A stretch of 64,000 nucleotides of DNA from contig NZ_SMGO01000001.1 in NCBI RefSeq assembly GCF_004339765.1, positions 434,001 through 498,000 of the forward strand, given 5' to 3'. Made by a program: the position numbers and the translations under genes. Shown here piece after piece: positions 27,744-37,600 of this stretch. The notes beneath the pieces are model-generated. The model was not told where the DNA came from. It saw nothing but the letters and a program-made list of their open reading frames with translations, and did not search any database. Source of the stretch: Albibacterium bauzanense (GTDB lineage: Bacteria; Bacteroidota; Bacteroidia; Sphingobacteriales; Sphingobacteriaceae). How positions within the stretch are numbered: the first letter of the stretch is position 1; each line of letters opens with the position of its first letter.

Positions 27744-28358
27744 TTATAAATTATACTTAATTATTTCATCTTCCGGAACGCCTTCCCATTTATTTGGCAC
27801 ATTTCCTTTATAGCCAATATCCTCAATTCCAATCTTAGTTGTATAAAAACCGGAGGCTGTGAGCTGTCTCAAGCGGCTAAAAAAAGCAACCCCTTGTTTC
27901 ATTTCAGGAGTAGCTTTATCTGGATAAGCAATTTGATCTATTAGTTCAATTTGTTGCGCTTCATTACATTCTTTAAAAACAGAATCAAATCGATTAAGAC
28001 ATTGCATATCCAACCACTTCAATCCTCCACGCATTGGCAGTTGGTGCTGAGGTATATCTTTTACAATAAATTCAATAAAATCAGGAACGCCAGCATCGGT
28101 CGCACTTCCTGAAACTTCGTCTTTAGGAATAATAATATCTACCAGAACAGCAATTGTTGCCATCTCATGCTCATCGAAGAATTGTTCTTCATTTAAGTCA
28201 TTGATCCGTTCAATCTCAAATTTCTCACGACCAGGAACGGCTTCCACCTCTCCTTTAGCTGTTTTACCAGTTTTATCATCTGTTGTACAGGATTTTAGCA
28301 AAGCCGTAGAGCCTATTGCAGTTAATCCTAAAGCTTTTAAACTATCTCTTCTATTCAT
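27744..28358 (-). CDS. Gluconate 2-dehydrogenase subunit 3 family protein (second GMC partner)
   Basis: A 204-residue exported partner of the adjacent GMC oxidoreductase. It begins MNRRDSLKALGLTAIG, a twin-arginine-like signal, and reaches LLKSC, a lipobox-like cysteine at residue 24. The mature region holds the family helix block FDEHEMATIAVLVDIIIP and later GGLKWLDMQC. Its ATG overlaps the GMC stop by 1 nt (TAATG), so coupled translation is expected. It resembles the protein encoded at 12915-13481 in layout, but similarity outside the signal is modest. Confidence 0.85.
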   Translation of the reverse strand: MNRRDSLKALGLTAIGSTALLKSCTTDDKTGKTAKGEVEAVPGREKFEIERINDLNEEQFFDEHEMATIAVLVDIIIPKDEVSGSATDAGVPDFIEFIVKDIPQHQLPMRGGLKWLDMQCLNRFDSVFKECNEAQQIELIDQIAYPDKATPEMKQGVAFFSRLRQLTASGFYTTKIGIEDIGYKGNVPNKWEGVPEDEIIKYNL

Positions 28359-30106
28359 TAGGATAAGTTTTGTTTTTTTCTTTGATCCAATATATATTCA
28401 GCAGTTCTCATTGATAAAGCTAAAATAGTCCAGGTAGGGTTTTTATCTCCTTGTTGTACAAACGGTGCTCCATCAACAACAAAGACATTATCACAATCAT
28501 GAGCCTGCCCCCATTTATTTAAAGCTGAAGTGGCACGATCATCTCCCATTCGCACAGTTCCAACTTCATGAATAATCTCACCTGGCTTCAATAAGCCATA
28601 ATCATTTTCCGGGCCTTTTGGTTTCGAAATATTCATAGCACCCATTGCATTTAACATCTCTTCAAAAGTTTCTTGCATATGTTTTGCTTGCTTTAGCTCA
28701 GCATCACTCCATGTATATTGGAACCTTAAAACCGGAATACCAAATTTATCTACTACATTTGGGTCTATTTCACAATAATTTTCCTTCCTGGCTATTGCCA
28801 TTCCTCGTCCTGCCATACCCACTTGTGTACCATAAAACCGACGATAATCATCTTTTAAAGATTTACCATATCCACCGGCTGGTTTCATATTACCATCCCG
28901 ATCAGGAACCAAACCATTCAGCGTAGGAGTACTTCCACCAAAACCATAAGAAGGCATACCAAAACCTCCGCCATATTCAATATGATATCCTCTTGGGAAA
29001 TCTAAATTCTTATTATCAAGCCACCATGGCGAATAAATATGAACACTTCCTACACCATCATCGTTATAACGTTTCCGATCCATTAGTTGAGGAAGGAAAC
29101 CCGACATAGATACTCCGGTTGAATCATGCAAATACTTACCAACAATATCGCTGCTGTTTGCCAAACCATTTGGATGATTATTTGATTTAGAATTTAATAG
29201 AATCCGCGCCGACTCACAAGCACTGGCAGCCAATATTACAATAGCACCCTGAACCTGATATTCCTGTAAATCTTCTTTACTAATATAAGAAACTCCTGTA
29301 GCCTTTCCATCTTTATCTGTAATAACCTCACGAACCATTGCGTTTGGCACAACTTTCAGATTTCCAGTCTTAATAGCAGGAATAACTAAACAAGAAGATG
29401 AAGAGAAATCCGCATAAACTTTACAGCTTCTAGAACATTGACCACAATTAAAGCAAACACCACGATCCTTGTTTCCCGGCAATTGTTCAGTAAGCACAGA
29501 ACCTCTACCGGGGATTACTTTAACTCCAGTTTTCCTTGCTCCCTCCATAATAAAAAGCTCTGTCAACCTTGGCTTTGGAGGTGCTAAAAAAATACCATCG
29601 GGCTCATTTTCCATTCCTTCTTTAGTACCATACACACCGATTAAACGGTCAACCTTATCATAATAAGGCTTAACATCGTCGTAGCTTATTGGCCAATCAT
29701 CGGTAAGTCCATCGTAAGATTTTCCCTTAAAATCAAGCGGTCCCATGCGTAAAGAAATCCTTCCCCAATGGTTTGTTCTTCCTCCCAACATTCTTGAGCG
29801 AAACCACTCAAATTCTGTATTGTCTTTCCGTGTATATGGCTCTCCATCTATTTCCCAACCTCCATAAGCAGCATCGAAATCACCAAAGGGTCTTACTGTT
29901 GAAGCACCACGGCGTGGCGACTCCCAAGGCCATTTTAACTGATGTGAATCGAGCACGGGATCAAAGAAAGGTCCGGCTTCAAGCATCAAAACATTTAATC
30001 CTGCATTTGCAAGAACATAGCCTGCCATACCACCGCCAGCACCAGAACCTACTATAACTGCATCATACTTTGTTGCTGATTTTTTTATTTGAAAATCCTT
30101 CATCAA
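28358..30106 (-). CDS. GMC-family FAD oxidoreductase with four-cysteine cluster motif
   Basis: A 582-residue flavoprotein like that at 13502-15181 but clearly distinct in sequence. VIVGSGAGGGMAGYVLA (from about residue 18) binds FAD. The catalytic pair is His513 (HEVGTVRMG) and Asn556 (NPTWTILAL), again 43 residues apart. Cys218, Cys221, Cys224 and Cys228 form C-x2-C-x2-C-x3-C, a ferredoxin-like pattern that contains the FAD-GDH [3Fe-4S] spacing plus one extra cysteine. It is coupled to the Tat-signal small subunit downstream. The start could be Met1 or Met2. Substrate unknown; probably a sugar or glycoside. Confidence 0.88.
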   Translation of the reverse strand: MMKDFQIKKSATKYDAVIVGSGAGGGMAGYVLANAGLNVLMLEAGPFFDPVLDSHQLKWPWESPRRGASTVRPFGDFDAAYGGWEIDGEPYTRKDNTEFEWFRSRMLGGRTNHWGRISLRMGPLDFKGKSYDGLTDDWPISYDDVKPYYDKVDRLIGVYGTKEGMENEPDGIFLAPPKPRLTELFIMEGARKTGVKVIPGRGSVLTEQLPGNKDRGVCFNCGQCSRSCKVYADFSSSSCLVIPAIKTGNLKVVPNAMVREVITDKDGKATGVSYISKEDLQEYQVQGAIVILAASACESARILLNSKSNNHPNGLANSSDIVGKYLHDSTGVSMSGFLPQLMDRKRYNDDGVGSVHIYSPWWLDNKNLDFPRGYHIEYGGGFGMPSYGFGGSTPTLNGLVPDRDGNMKPAGGYGKSLKDDYRRFYGTQVGMAGRGMAIARKENYCEIDPNVVDKFGIPVLRFQYTWSDAELKQAKHMQETFEEMLNAMGAMNISKPKGPENDYGLLKPGEIIHEVGTVRMGDDRATSALNKWGQAHDCDNVFVVDGAPFVQQGDKNPTWTILALSMRTAEYILDQRKKQNLS

Positions 30107-30200
30107 GGGATTGGTTTTAAGGTTTACAATATTATGATCTGTATCAGATAGGCTAATATATAATATTTTATTTTAATAAATAGGAAAGTTTAAAAACTAA

Positions 30201-31154
30201 TCAAAAATAATAAGTCACACCAAGAGACCCATATTCATGTGTATTTAATTGATTTACAGCCTCTCTAGTAGTGTGTATATAATTAATGTTTAAACCTACA
30301 TGATCAGTCGCCATTTGAAAACCAATAACTTGAGAGAACACTATCGGTTTAATATCAAAAGCTACCGGCCTTTTATGAGTAGCTAACATTCCACCTTGAA
30401 CCGTTGAATTATAAACAACCCAATTAAACTGCGGACGATAAAAGAAATAAAATTCTCTATCAGGTTTATGGCTCCCAGACTGTATTCTGCTTCCCATAGC
30501 AGCCGATTCAAACAAACGGTTAATTTTCCCAAAGCGAATACTCGGACCAATTGCTAAGCGTGTATTATTGAGTCCCAGAGAAACAGCACTATTCATAAAA
30601 ATATCCAGACGCTTTCCCCTATTCCGAAACATCAACCGACTGTAACTGCCGCGCACATCTACACCAACCGCATTATTCAATTGATATTGCCATCCGTTTA
30701 TCTCATAAAAGCCAAAAAGTTGATGAAAACTGCGTTGAACATCTTCTCCGAAAGCTTTTTTTCCAATAACAGCTAGTTCCATACCCAAAGTCATTGCCTC
30801 TTCTTTTTTCGAATACCAGCTCATTTCACCATTCACATATAAATAGCCAGTTATTGGCCGATCTATATCATCCTCGGATTCAATATCTCCAGTATAAGCA
30901 TTATATATTTTATGCCCTGCTCCAACCGACCAAAGTTTATTTTCCCATTTATCTTGCGAGAACCGCATTGAATCAATCGCTCTTTTATAAAAAAGACTAA
31001 TACCATTCGTATAGTACTCATCCTGAGACTTCATTAAATAGACGTCATTATCATTCCGAAATCCCAGTTCATTATGAATTCTTTGCTGGCCATATACACA
31101 ATTGGATGTAATCGCAAATAACAGACAAAAAGAAAAAGCAAAGATTCGATGCAT
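30201..31154 (-). CDS. LpxR-like lipid A deacylase (DUF2219), outer-membrane barrel
   Basis: A 317-residue protein with a signal peptide ending near residue 22 (VYG-QQ) and many alternating beta strands. The N-terminal block NELGFRNDNDVYLMKS followed by DEYYTNGI is the LpxR signature, where Asn and Asp after the first strand form the calcium and catalytic site. LpxR removes the 3'-acyloxyacyl group of lipid A at the outer membrane. The C terminus ends in an aromatic strand (LGVTYYF) as expected for barrel insertion. It is transcribed alone from the minus strand. Confidence 0.82.
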   Translation of the reverse strand: MHRIFAFSFCLLFAITSNCVYGQQRIHNELGFRNDNDVYLMKSQDEYYTNGISLFYKRAIDSMRFSQDKWENKLWSVGAGHKIYNAYTGDIESEDDIDRPITGYLYVNGEMSWYSKKEEAMTLGMELAVIGKKAFGEDVQRSFHQLFGFYEINGWQYQLNNAVGVDVRGSYSRLMFRNRGKRLDIFMNSAVSLGLNNTRLAIGPSIRFGKINRLFESAAMGSRIQSGSHKPDREFYFFYRPQFNWVVYNSTVQGGMLATHKRPVAFDIKPIVFSQVIGFQMATDHVGLNINYIHTTREAVNQLNTHEYGSLGVTYYF

Positions 31155-31186
31155 TTTTAAAAATAGCCTAATTAGGTTTATAAATT

Positions 31187-31194
31187 CAAATTTA
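31187..31194 (-). promoter_or_regulatory. Putative -7 promoter box for the LpxR-like gene (TAAATTTG on minus)
   Basis: On the minus strand the sequence reads TAAATTTG, matching TAnnTTTG, 32 bp upstream of the LpxR-like start codon. Confidence 0.4.
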
Positions 31195-31258
31195 TCAGAA
31201 TTTTCATCAAAGCTATCATAAGCAATTCAATTTACATTTAAATCTCTAATTTCGCTTC

Positions 31259-31275
31259 TGGCTTGATTTTAGCTG
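31259..31275 (+). repeat. 17-nt element shared with 34511-34527 (upstream of both barrel paralogues)
   Basis: TGGCTTGATTTTAGCTG lies 35 nt upstream of the plus-strand barrel gene. The same 17-mer with one change (G for A) is found on the minus strand at 34511-34527, upstream of the paralogue. It is probably a shared promoter or leader element kept since the duplication. Confidence 0.45.
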
Positions 31276-31310
31276 CTATTTAAAATAGGTTCACCATACA
31301 CGATTATTTT

Positions 31311-32942
31311 ATGCTTATGACACAGTGCTCTCTTAAAAACTATTTTATAAAATCGATTATCATTTTCCTATTTATTTTCATTCTGAGTCCGTTTACTACA
31401 AAAGCTCAGGCTGTTTATCAACCCTATTCTTATCAATTTTATCAAAAGTTAAACTCAATACAATACAGTACTGAAACACGCCAGCATACCGCTTTAAAGC
31501 CATTTCTCATTGATTCTGTAATGCGGCCAAGCTACGATTCATTAATGAATCTCAATTTCCAAGAACGTGATAGTTGGTTAGGAAGGAAAATTTATAATGA
31601 GCATCTTATTGAAAGTAACCAAAACAACTCCCATTTCTATGCAGACATTTTACCCGATTTATCCTTGGGACGTGACTTTGCCGGAGGAGGCAAAAATACT
31701 TTCGTAAGAACTCTGGGGGCTCAAATTGGCGGAAATATTAATGATAAATTCTATTATTATATAAGTGCATACAACAACAGAAGTATATTTCCCAATTACA
31801 TCAATACTTTTATAGATAAATCAAAAGTTGTACCCGGTCAGACTTATGGAGATGTAGGAGAAAATGTTCAAGACTGGAACAATTATACTGCTGTAACTTC
31901 CTATACACCTAGCAAATACTTGAATATTAGTCTGGCTTATGATAAAAACTTTATTGGCGACGGTTACCGGTCCATGCTTCTATCGGACGTTGCATCCAAT
32001 TACACTTCTCTAAAACTAACAGGTAAGCTCGGAAACGTACAATACATGACTATGTGGTCTTATATGATTGACCCATTATCTCCAGAATTAGTTGATAAAA
32101 CCAGGGGAAAATGGGGAACCTTTCAATACTTGGATTGGAATGTAAATAACCGTCTATCTCTTGGATTCTTTCAATCCATTATCTGGGCCAATCGCACAGA
32201 AAGCGGCAACGGAGTACGAGGCATCGAACCTGCCTATCTAAACCCCATTATCTTTCTACGTTCAGTTGAGTCTTCTGATCCCGACTCGCCTGATAAAATG
32301 CACTTGGGGTTAAATGCTAAATATAAAATATTAAATAACTTTGCTTTATATGGTCAGTTTCTACTAGGTGAATTTACTGCCAAAGAATTCTTTACTGGCA
32401 ATGGCTATCTTCACAATAAATGGGGTGCTCAACTAGGTTTCCGAACCTTCGATACCTTTGGCCTTAAAAGCTTAAACCTATTAGGAGAGTTCAATGCAGC
32501 ACGCCCTTATACCTATACCCATTTTGATCCTATTAGTAATTACAGTCATTTTTCACAACCACTTGCTCACCCTCTGGGAGCTAACTTTCGCGAATTCGTA
32601 GGGATAGCCAACTATTCGATTAAGCGTTTCGATTTCTCTTTACAAGGCAACTATTCTTCCTATGGACTAGATCCAGATGATGATAGCAACTTTGGGAAGA
32701 ATATTTTCAAATCTTATTTTAACTATGAGAGCCTTTATGGCAACTACATTGGTCAAGGACTTAAAACTAATTTAACATTCATTGATACTCGGGTTTCCTA
32801 TTTGCTAAACTCCAAATATAATTTGCGTTTTGAATTAGGTGCCATCATTCGTCAGGAAAAAAATGAACGTGGAAAAGAAAGCTCAAAAATGGTTACATTA
32901 GGATTACGTTCATCCTTTAGAAATTTATATTACGACTTCTAA
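31311..32942 (+). CDS. RemB/Wzi-like outer-membrane beta-barrel protein (copy A)
   Basis: A 543-residue exported protein. A signal peptide (about residues 12-33, cut near KAQA) precedes a region beginning YQPYSYQFYQKLN, then a long series of amphipathic strands and a terminal aromatic strand, FRNLYYDF. The block LAYDKNFIGDGYRSMLLSD (residues 208-226) is typical of Bacteroidota proteins annotated as RemB or capsule-assembly Wzi-like. RemB is a cell-surface protein in gliding flavobacteria, and Wzi anchors capsule, so a role in surface polysaccharide or motility is possible but unproven here. It is convergent with its paralogue; their stop codons are 6 nt apart. Confidence 0.7.
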   Translation: MLMTQCSLKNYFIKSIIIFLFIFILSPFTTKAQAVYQPYSYQFYQKLNSIQYSTETRQHTALKPFLIDSVMRPSYDSLMNLNFQERDSWLGRKIYNEHLIESNQNNSHFYADILPDLSLGRDFAGGGKNTFVRTLGAQIGGNINDKFYYYISAYNNRSIFPNYINTFIDKSKVVPGQTYGDVGENVQDWNNYTAVTSYTPSKYLNISLAYDKNFIGDGYRSMLLSDVASNYTSLKLTGKLGNVQYMTMWSYMIDPLSPELVDKTRGKWGTFQYLDWNVNNRLSLGFFQSIIWANRTESGNGVRGIEPAYLNPIIFLRSVESSDPDSPDKMHLGLNAKYKILNNFALYGQFLLGEFTAKEFFTGNGYLHNKWGAQLGFRTFDTFGLKSLNLLGEFNAARPYTYTHFDPISNYSHFSQPLAHPLGANFREFVGIANYSIKRFDFSLQGNYSSYGLDPDDDSNFGKNIFKSYFNYESLYGNYIGQGLKTNLTFIDTRVSYLLNSKYNLRFELGAIIRQEKNERGKESSKMVTLGLRSSFRNLYYDF

Positions 32943-32948
32943 TAATAG

Positions 32949-34448
32949 CTAAAAATCATAATAGAGATTACGGAACGATGCCCGCAAACCTAAAGTAATT
33001 AAGCTGCTGGTATTAGTCCATTCAGCATTGCTTTCTCGACGAAGAACTGCCCCGGCTTCTAATCGCAGATTGTACTTTGGATTTACAACATAAGCAACTT
33101 TAGCATCTGCGTATACCATATTAGTTTTCAAACCCTGTCCGATAGCACCACTATGTGCCAAGTTTTTATCATAAGGTTTAAATAAGTTCTTTCCATAATT
33201 ATCACCTTCTATTATGTCTAAACCATAAAGTCCGTAATTACCTTGCAAAGAGAAATCAAACTTCTGATAAGAGTAATTCGCTACCCCTACGAATTCGCGA
33301 AAATTGGCACCAAAAGGATGTGCCAAAGGCTGAGAATAATTACTATAACTTGTTAAAGGATCGGTATCGGTGTAACTATAAGGTTTTGCAAAATTATATT
33401 CAGCCAGGAAAGTCAAGTTTCTCACACCCAATGCATCAAAACCACGAACACCTATTTGTCCGGCTAGTTTTTTATTCAACAACAACTGCCCATAAAAAGA
33501 AGCATTTCTAAAAGCCTTATACTTTGTATTTAAACCAACCTGCATCATATCACTCACTTCAACATTATTGCGATTAGCCCATATAATAGAATGGAATAAT
33601 CCCATCGAAAAACGGTTGCTTAGATTCCAATCTGCATATTGAAAAGCTCCCCATCTTCGTTGGCTACCACTTCTATTGATACCCGTCTCTCTTGGGTCTA
33701 ACATATAAGACATAATACTGATAAGCTGTACATTACCAAAAACCCCATTAAACTTTAAGAAAGTACTGTTAGAAGATATATCAGATAATAACATAGATCG
33801 ATAACCGTCTCCTATAAAGTTCTTATCATAAGCAAGAGAGAAATTCAAGTTCTTTCTAGGAGAATAAGACACAATAGCCGAGGCATAAGTCCAATCCTGC
33901 TGATCTGTACCAAGCTTCCCATACATCTGACCAGGCACTACTTTATTTTCCAAAATAAAATCATTCACATAGGTTGGAAATACTCCCTGATTCTCATATG
34001 CACTCGTATAAAAGAAAAATTTTTCACTTATAGTCCCTCCCAGTTGAAAGCCGCGAGTATTCAACCATGTATTTTTACCTCCTCCTCCAAAATCTCTTCC
34101 CACCTGAAAATCAGGTATAAAATCACCATAAATAGTATAACCTTCTCCTTTTACATCAATCAAATGCTCATTCCACAATTTACGGCCCACCCATGTCAAC
34201 CGCTCCTTCACTCCTACATTCATCAACGAATCATAAACAGGAGTCATTATCGAATCAATAATCATCGGCTTCACAGCTGTATGCTGACTGGTTTCCCAGC
34301 TATATTGAACTTTATTAAACTTTTGATAAAAATGATATGAATAAGGTTGATAACTTGCCTGTGCTTGAGTTAATATAGGTGCAAGCATAAACAATAATAG
34401 CAATGACGTAAAAATAATATTTTTAAAAAAGTGTTGTTTTATAAGCAT
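32949..34448 (-). CDS. RemB/Wzi-like outer-membrane beta-barrel protein (copy B, shorter paralogue)
   Basis: A 499-residue paralogue of the protein encoded at 31311-32942, on the opposite strand. The N-terminal YQPYSYHFYQKFN, the block LAYDKNFIGDGYRSMLLSD and the C-terminal SFRNLYYDF are nearly the same. Compared with copy A it lacks about 22-30 residues after IIWANR, including YLNPIIFLR, and about 18 residues after GQLLL. The reading frame is intact and the strands still alternate, so this looks like divergence rather than decay. It probably has the same cell location, with altered loops or ligand. The signal peptide ends near TQAQA. Confidence 0.7.
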   Translation of the reverse strand: MLIKQHFFKNIIFTSLLLLFMLAPILTQAQASYQPYSYHFYQKFNKVQYSWETSQHTAVKPMIIDSIMTPVYDSLMNVGVKERLTWVGRKLWNEHLIDVKGEGYTIYGDFIPDFQVGRDFGGGGKNTWLNTRGFQLGGTISEKFFFYTSAYENQGVFPTYVNDFILENKVVPGQMYGKLGTDQQDWTYASAIVSYSPRKNLNFSLAYDKNFIGDGYRSMLLSDISSNSTFLKFNGVFGNVQLISIMSYMLDPRETGINRSGSQRRWGAFQYADWNLSNRFSMGLFHSIIWANRNNVEVSDMMQVGLNTKYKAFRNASFYGQLLLNKKLAGQIGVRGFDALGVRNLTFLAEYNFAKPYSYTDTDPLTSYSNYSQPLAHPFGANFREFVGVANYSYQKFDFSLQGNYGLYGLDIIEGDNYGKNLFKPYDKNLAHSGAIGQGLKTNMVYADAKVAYVVNPKYNLRLEAGAVLRRESNAEWTNTSSLITLGLRASFRNLYYDF

Positions 34449-34510
34449 GCGGCTAAATATTCGTTTAAAATCTTATCATTACTCATACTATGAATAAATC
34501 AAATCTGTTA

Positions 34511-34527
34511 CAGCCAAAATCAAGCCA
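34511..34527 (-). repeat. 17-nt element shared with 31259-31275
   Basis: On the minus strand this reads TGGCTTGATTTTGGCTG, one base different from the element upstream of copy A. It lies 62 nt upstream of the copy B start codon. Here the sequence also contains TTTGGCT twice at 11-bp spacing. Confidence 0.45.
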
Positions 34528-34624
34528 AACAAATCGTTTCTCAAACATACCCAGATTTTCACTAAAACAGCGATTGATTTAATAAATGCAATAAATTTCA
34601 AAGTTATTATATAAAGCTTTCTAA

Positions 34625-34632
34625 TAAATTTG
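34625..34632 (+). promoter_or_regulatory. Putative -7 promoter box for the hybrid kinase gene (TAAATTTG)
   Basis: TAAATTTG fits TAnnTTTG and lies 66 bp upstream of the hybrid histidine kinase start, in the 250-bp region between it and the divergent copy B barrel gene. Confidence 0.4.
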
Positions 34633-34698
34633 AGATATTAGAGTTTGATTTAAAACCTTATTATTGCAAAAACAAACAAATCCAGCACTGTCCATTTC

Positions 34699-37600
34699 AT
34701 GAAGAAAAAACATCTTCTAAAAGCCCTTAGAAAATATAGCCAGCTTAACGTTAAGATCAAAAACGAGAATATCTTTGATCTTTTAAATGAATCGGTCGCT
34801 CTTATTGCTGATGTACCACTTAGCAACATCTGCTTATTTCAAGGTGATGAAATGGATTTCATAGCTAACTATGGATTAAAGTTCAACCTCAACAGCCTCT
34901 CTCAATTACCTTACAGAGATCTGATAGTACACAACAACTTCTTTGAAATCAAAGACATTGAAGCTAGCAACTACCATAATCTTACAGGCTTTAACGAAAA
35001 TAAGATTTGTTTTTTTGCGACTCATCCATTCTATGATTCAGAAGGATCTTTATTAGGTACAATTAACCTCTATGATTATAAAAAAAGGAAACTTAATGTT
35101 GAACAAAAGCAATATATTCTAAAGGCTGCCAACCGCGCTTCTCAAATCACAATTGATAGAAAAACCGTGCAGGCGTCTCAGTTATTGGAGATACTGTTCG
35201 AGTCTACAGATGATCTTATTGTCGTTTCTAATCGGGAGAAAATATTACATATAAACCCGGCAGCTTCAAAACTGTTGGGATACAGTCAAGTGGAAATATT
35301 AAAAAGTGAATTAACACGGTATTTCCATCCGGATGATGTACAAAGCTTTGAAGAAGCAGTTAAGCTTCACAGCAAAGGTCGGGTCTTAAAGAAACTGACT
35401 AATCGCCTTATCTCAAAATGTGGAAAAACACACTACATTCAATGGGCAAGTGTTCTTGAAGAAGAAACCAGATTAATATACTCTATAGGTAGAGATATTA
35501 CTAATCTGGAAGAACAAAAGAACCTTTTATCTCAAAGCGAAAAACGCTTCAGAGCTTTTTTTGAGAATTCGCAAAATCTTTTCTGCATGCATAATTTAGA
35601 AGGCAATTTTCTATCTGTCAATAAAACGGGTGCTGATATGGTTGGTTATACAATTGAAGAGATAAAACAAATATCTCTTTTTGATATTATACCAGAAAAT
35701 AATCAAGTTCTACTTAAGCAATACCTCAATACTATCAAAACCAAAGGGCGTGCTGAAGGTATCATGAAGGTTATTACAAAAACAGGCAATATCAGAACCT
35801 GGTTATTTAATAATGTGTTACAACAAGATGATCAGGAAAAAGAATATGTTATAGGCAGTGCCGTTGACTTAACCGAACGCTTCGAATTAGAAGGTCAGTT
35901 AAAGGATGCAAAACGCAACGCCATTCAAGCAAGCAGTGCAAAATCAGAGTTTCTTGCAAACATGAGTCATGAGATCCGCACTCCTTTAAATGGAATTATT
36001 GGCTTTACCGATTTAATGCTAAAAACAAAACTAGATAACACTCAGCAACAATATGTAAATATTATTAACCAATCGGGCAGCACATTACTGGGAATTATAA
36101 ATGACATACTTGATTTCTCAAAGATTGAAGCAGGAAAATTAATTCTCAATAATGAGAAAGTTGATTTACAGGATATGGCATCCCAAACTTGTAGTATTGT
36201 AACCTATGGTGTAGAACAAAAGAAAGTTGAGCTTCTATTAGACATTTCAGAAAATGCACCCCGTTATATTTGGGCAGATGAAACACGCTTAAAACAGATA
36301 TTGGTTAATTTACTCAGCAATGCTATCAAATTTACGGAAGAAGGAGAAGTAGAACTGAAGATTACACCTATGCAAGAATTCAGTGATGGGAAAACTTCTA
36401 TTCGTTTTGAAGTAAGAGACACTGGCATTGGTATCAAAAAAGAAAAGCAAAAAGAGATTTTTGAAGCTTTTGCTCAAGAAGACGGTTCCATAACAAAAAA
36501 GTACGGGGGTACCGGCCTGGGGCTTACAATTTCTAATAGTTTATTAAAACTTGCAGACAGTAAACTTCACTTAATAAGCGATGTAGGTATGGGCAGTTGC
36601 TTCTATTTTGATCTTACTTTTAAAACAGAGAAGGATGAACCTGAAGATGTGTCTTTGAAAGATGTTAAATCAGTATTAGTAGTAGATGATAATGCAAATA
36701 ACCGGCGCATATTGAAACACATGCTTGAGCTTAAGAAGATCACTGTAAATGACGTGGATAGCGGTTCCCAAGCCCTCCGTGAACTTCAAAGTGGTAAAAA
36801 CTATGATGTTATCATCATGGATTATCACATGCCTTTTATGGATGGTATTGAAACTATCCGAAAAATAAAAAGCATCATTCATGCACAAAAACAACCTATA
36901 ATCATGCTTTATAGCTCGTCTGATGATGATCAACTTCAGGAAGCATGTGATGAACTTGGAGTTGAATCACGCTTGGTAAAACCTATCAAAATGCGTGAAA
37001 TGTATCAGGTATTAGCACAATTAAAAAAGGAAAATTTAGCACGCAAATCCATAAAACAAGAAGATAGGCTCAAATTCGCAAAGGGAATAAAAGTTTTAAT
37101 TGCAGAAGACAATGAAGTAAACATGTTTCTCACCAAATCCATTATTCAACAAATCGCTCCAGATGCTTCCATTTTCGAAGCCCGTGATGGAAAACAGGCC
37201 GTTAAGCAATACCAAAAAGAAGACCCGGATATTATCTTAATGGACGTTCAAATGCCAAACCTTAATGGCATTGAAGCAACTCATACTATTCGAGAACTTC
37301 AAAAAAGTTTTCATGTACCTATAATTGCTTTAACAGCTGGAGCAATGAATGATGAAAGAGAAAGATGTCTGGAAGCAGGAATGGACGATTTTATGACGAA
37401 ACCTATCGTAAAACAAGACATCGCTGATATGTTTACTAAATGGATAGGAACAGCAACTGCGCAAGAAACTTCATCTATTTACGAGAGCCCGATAAATTTC
37501 CAACTATCAAATCATATAGATCGAGTATGGTTTGATGAATACACATCTTTAGATCCAACTTTTAAGATCGAATTCATTAAGTTACTTAAATTAGAACTTT

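Noticed and set aside
27744-30106. Second GMC module as a recent duplication of the first
   Set aside because: The proteins differ through most of their length and in their cysteine motif, so they are separate paralogues rather than a recent copy.
31311-34448. Invertible segment or transposon formed by the inverted barrel paralogues
   Set aside because: The copies are diverged at the DNA level, there is no transposase or recombinase nearby and no flanking target duplication, so simple duplication and divergence is enough.
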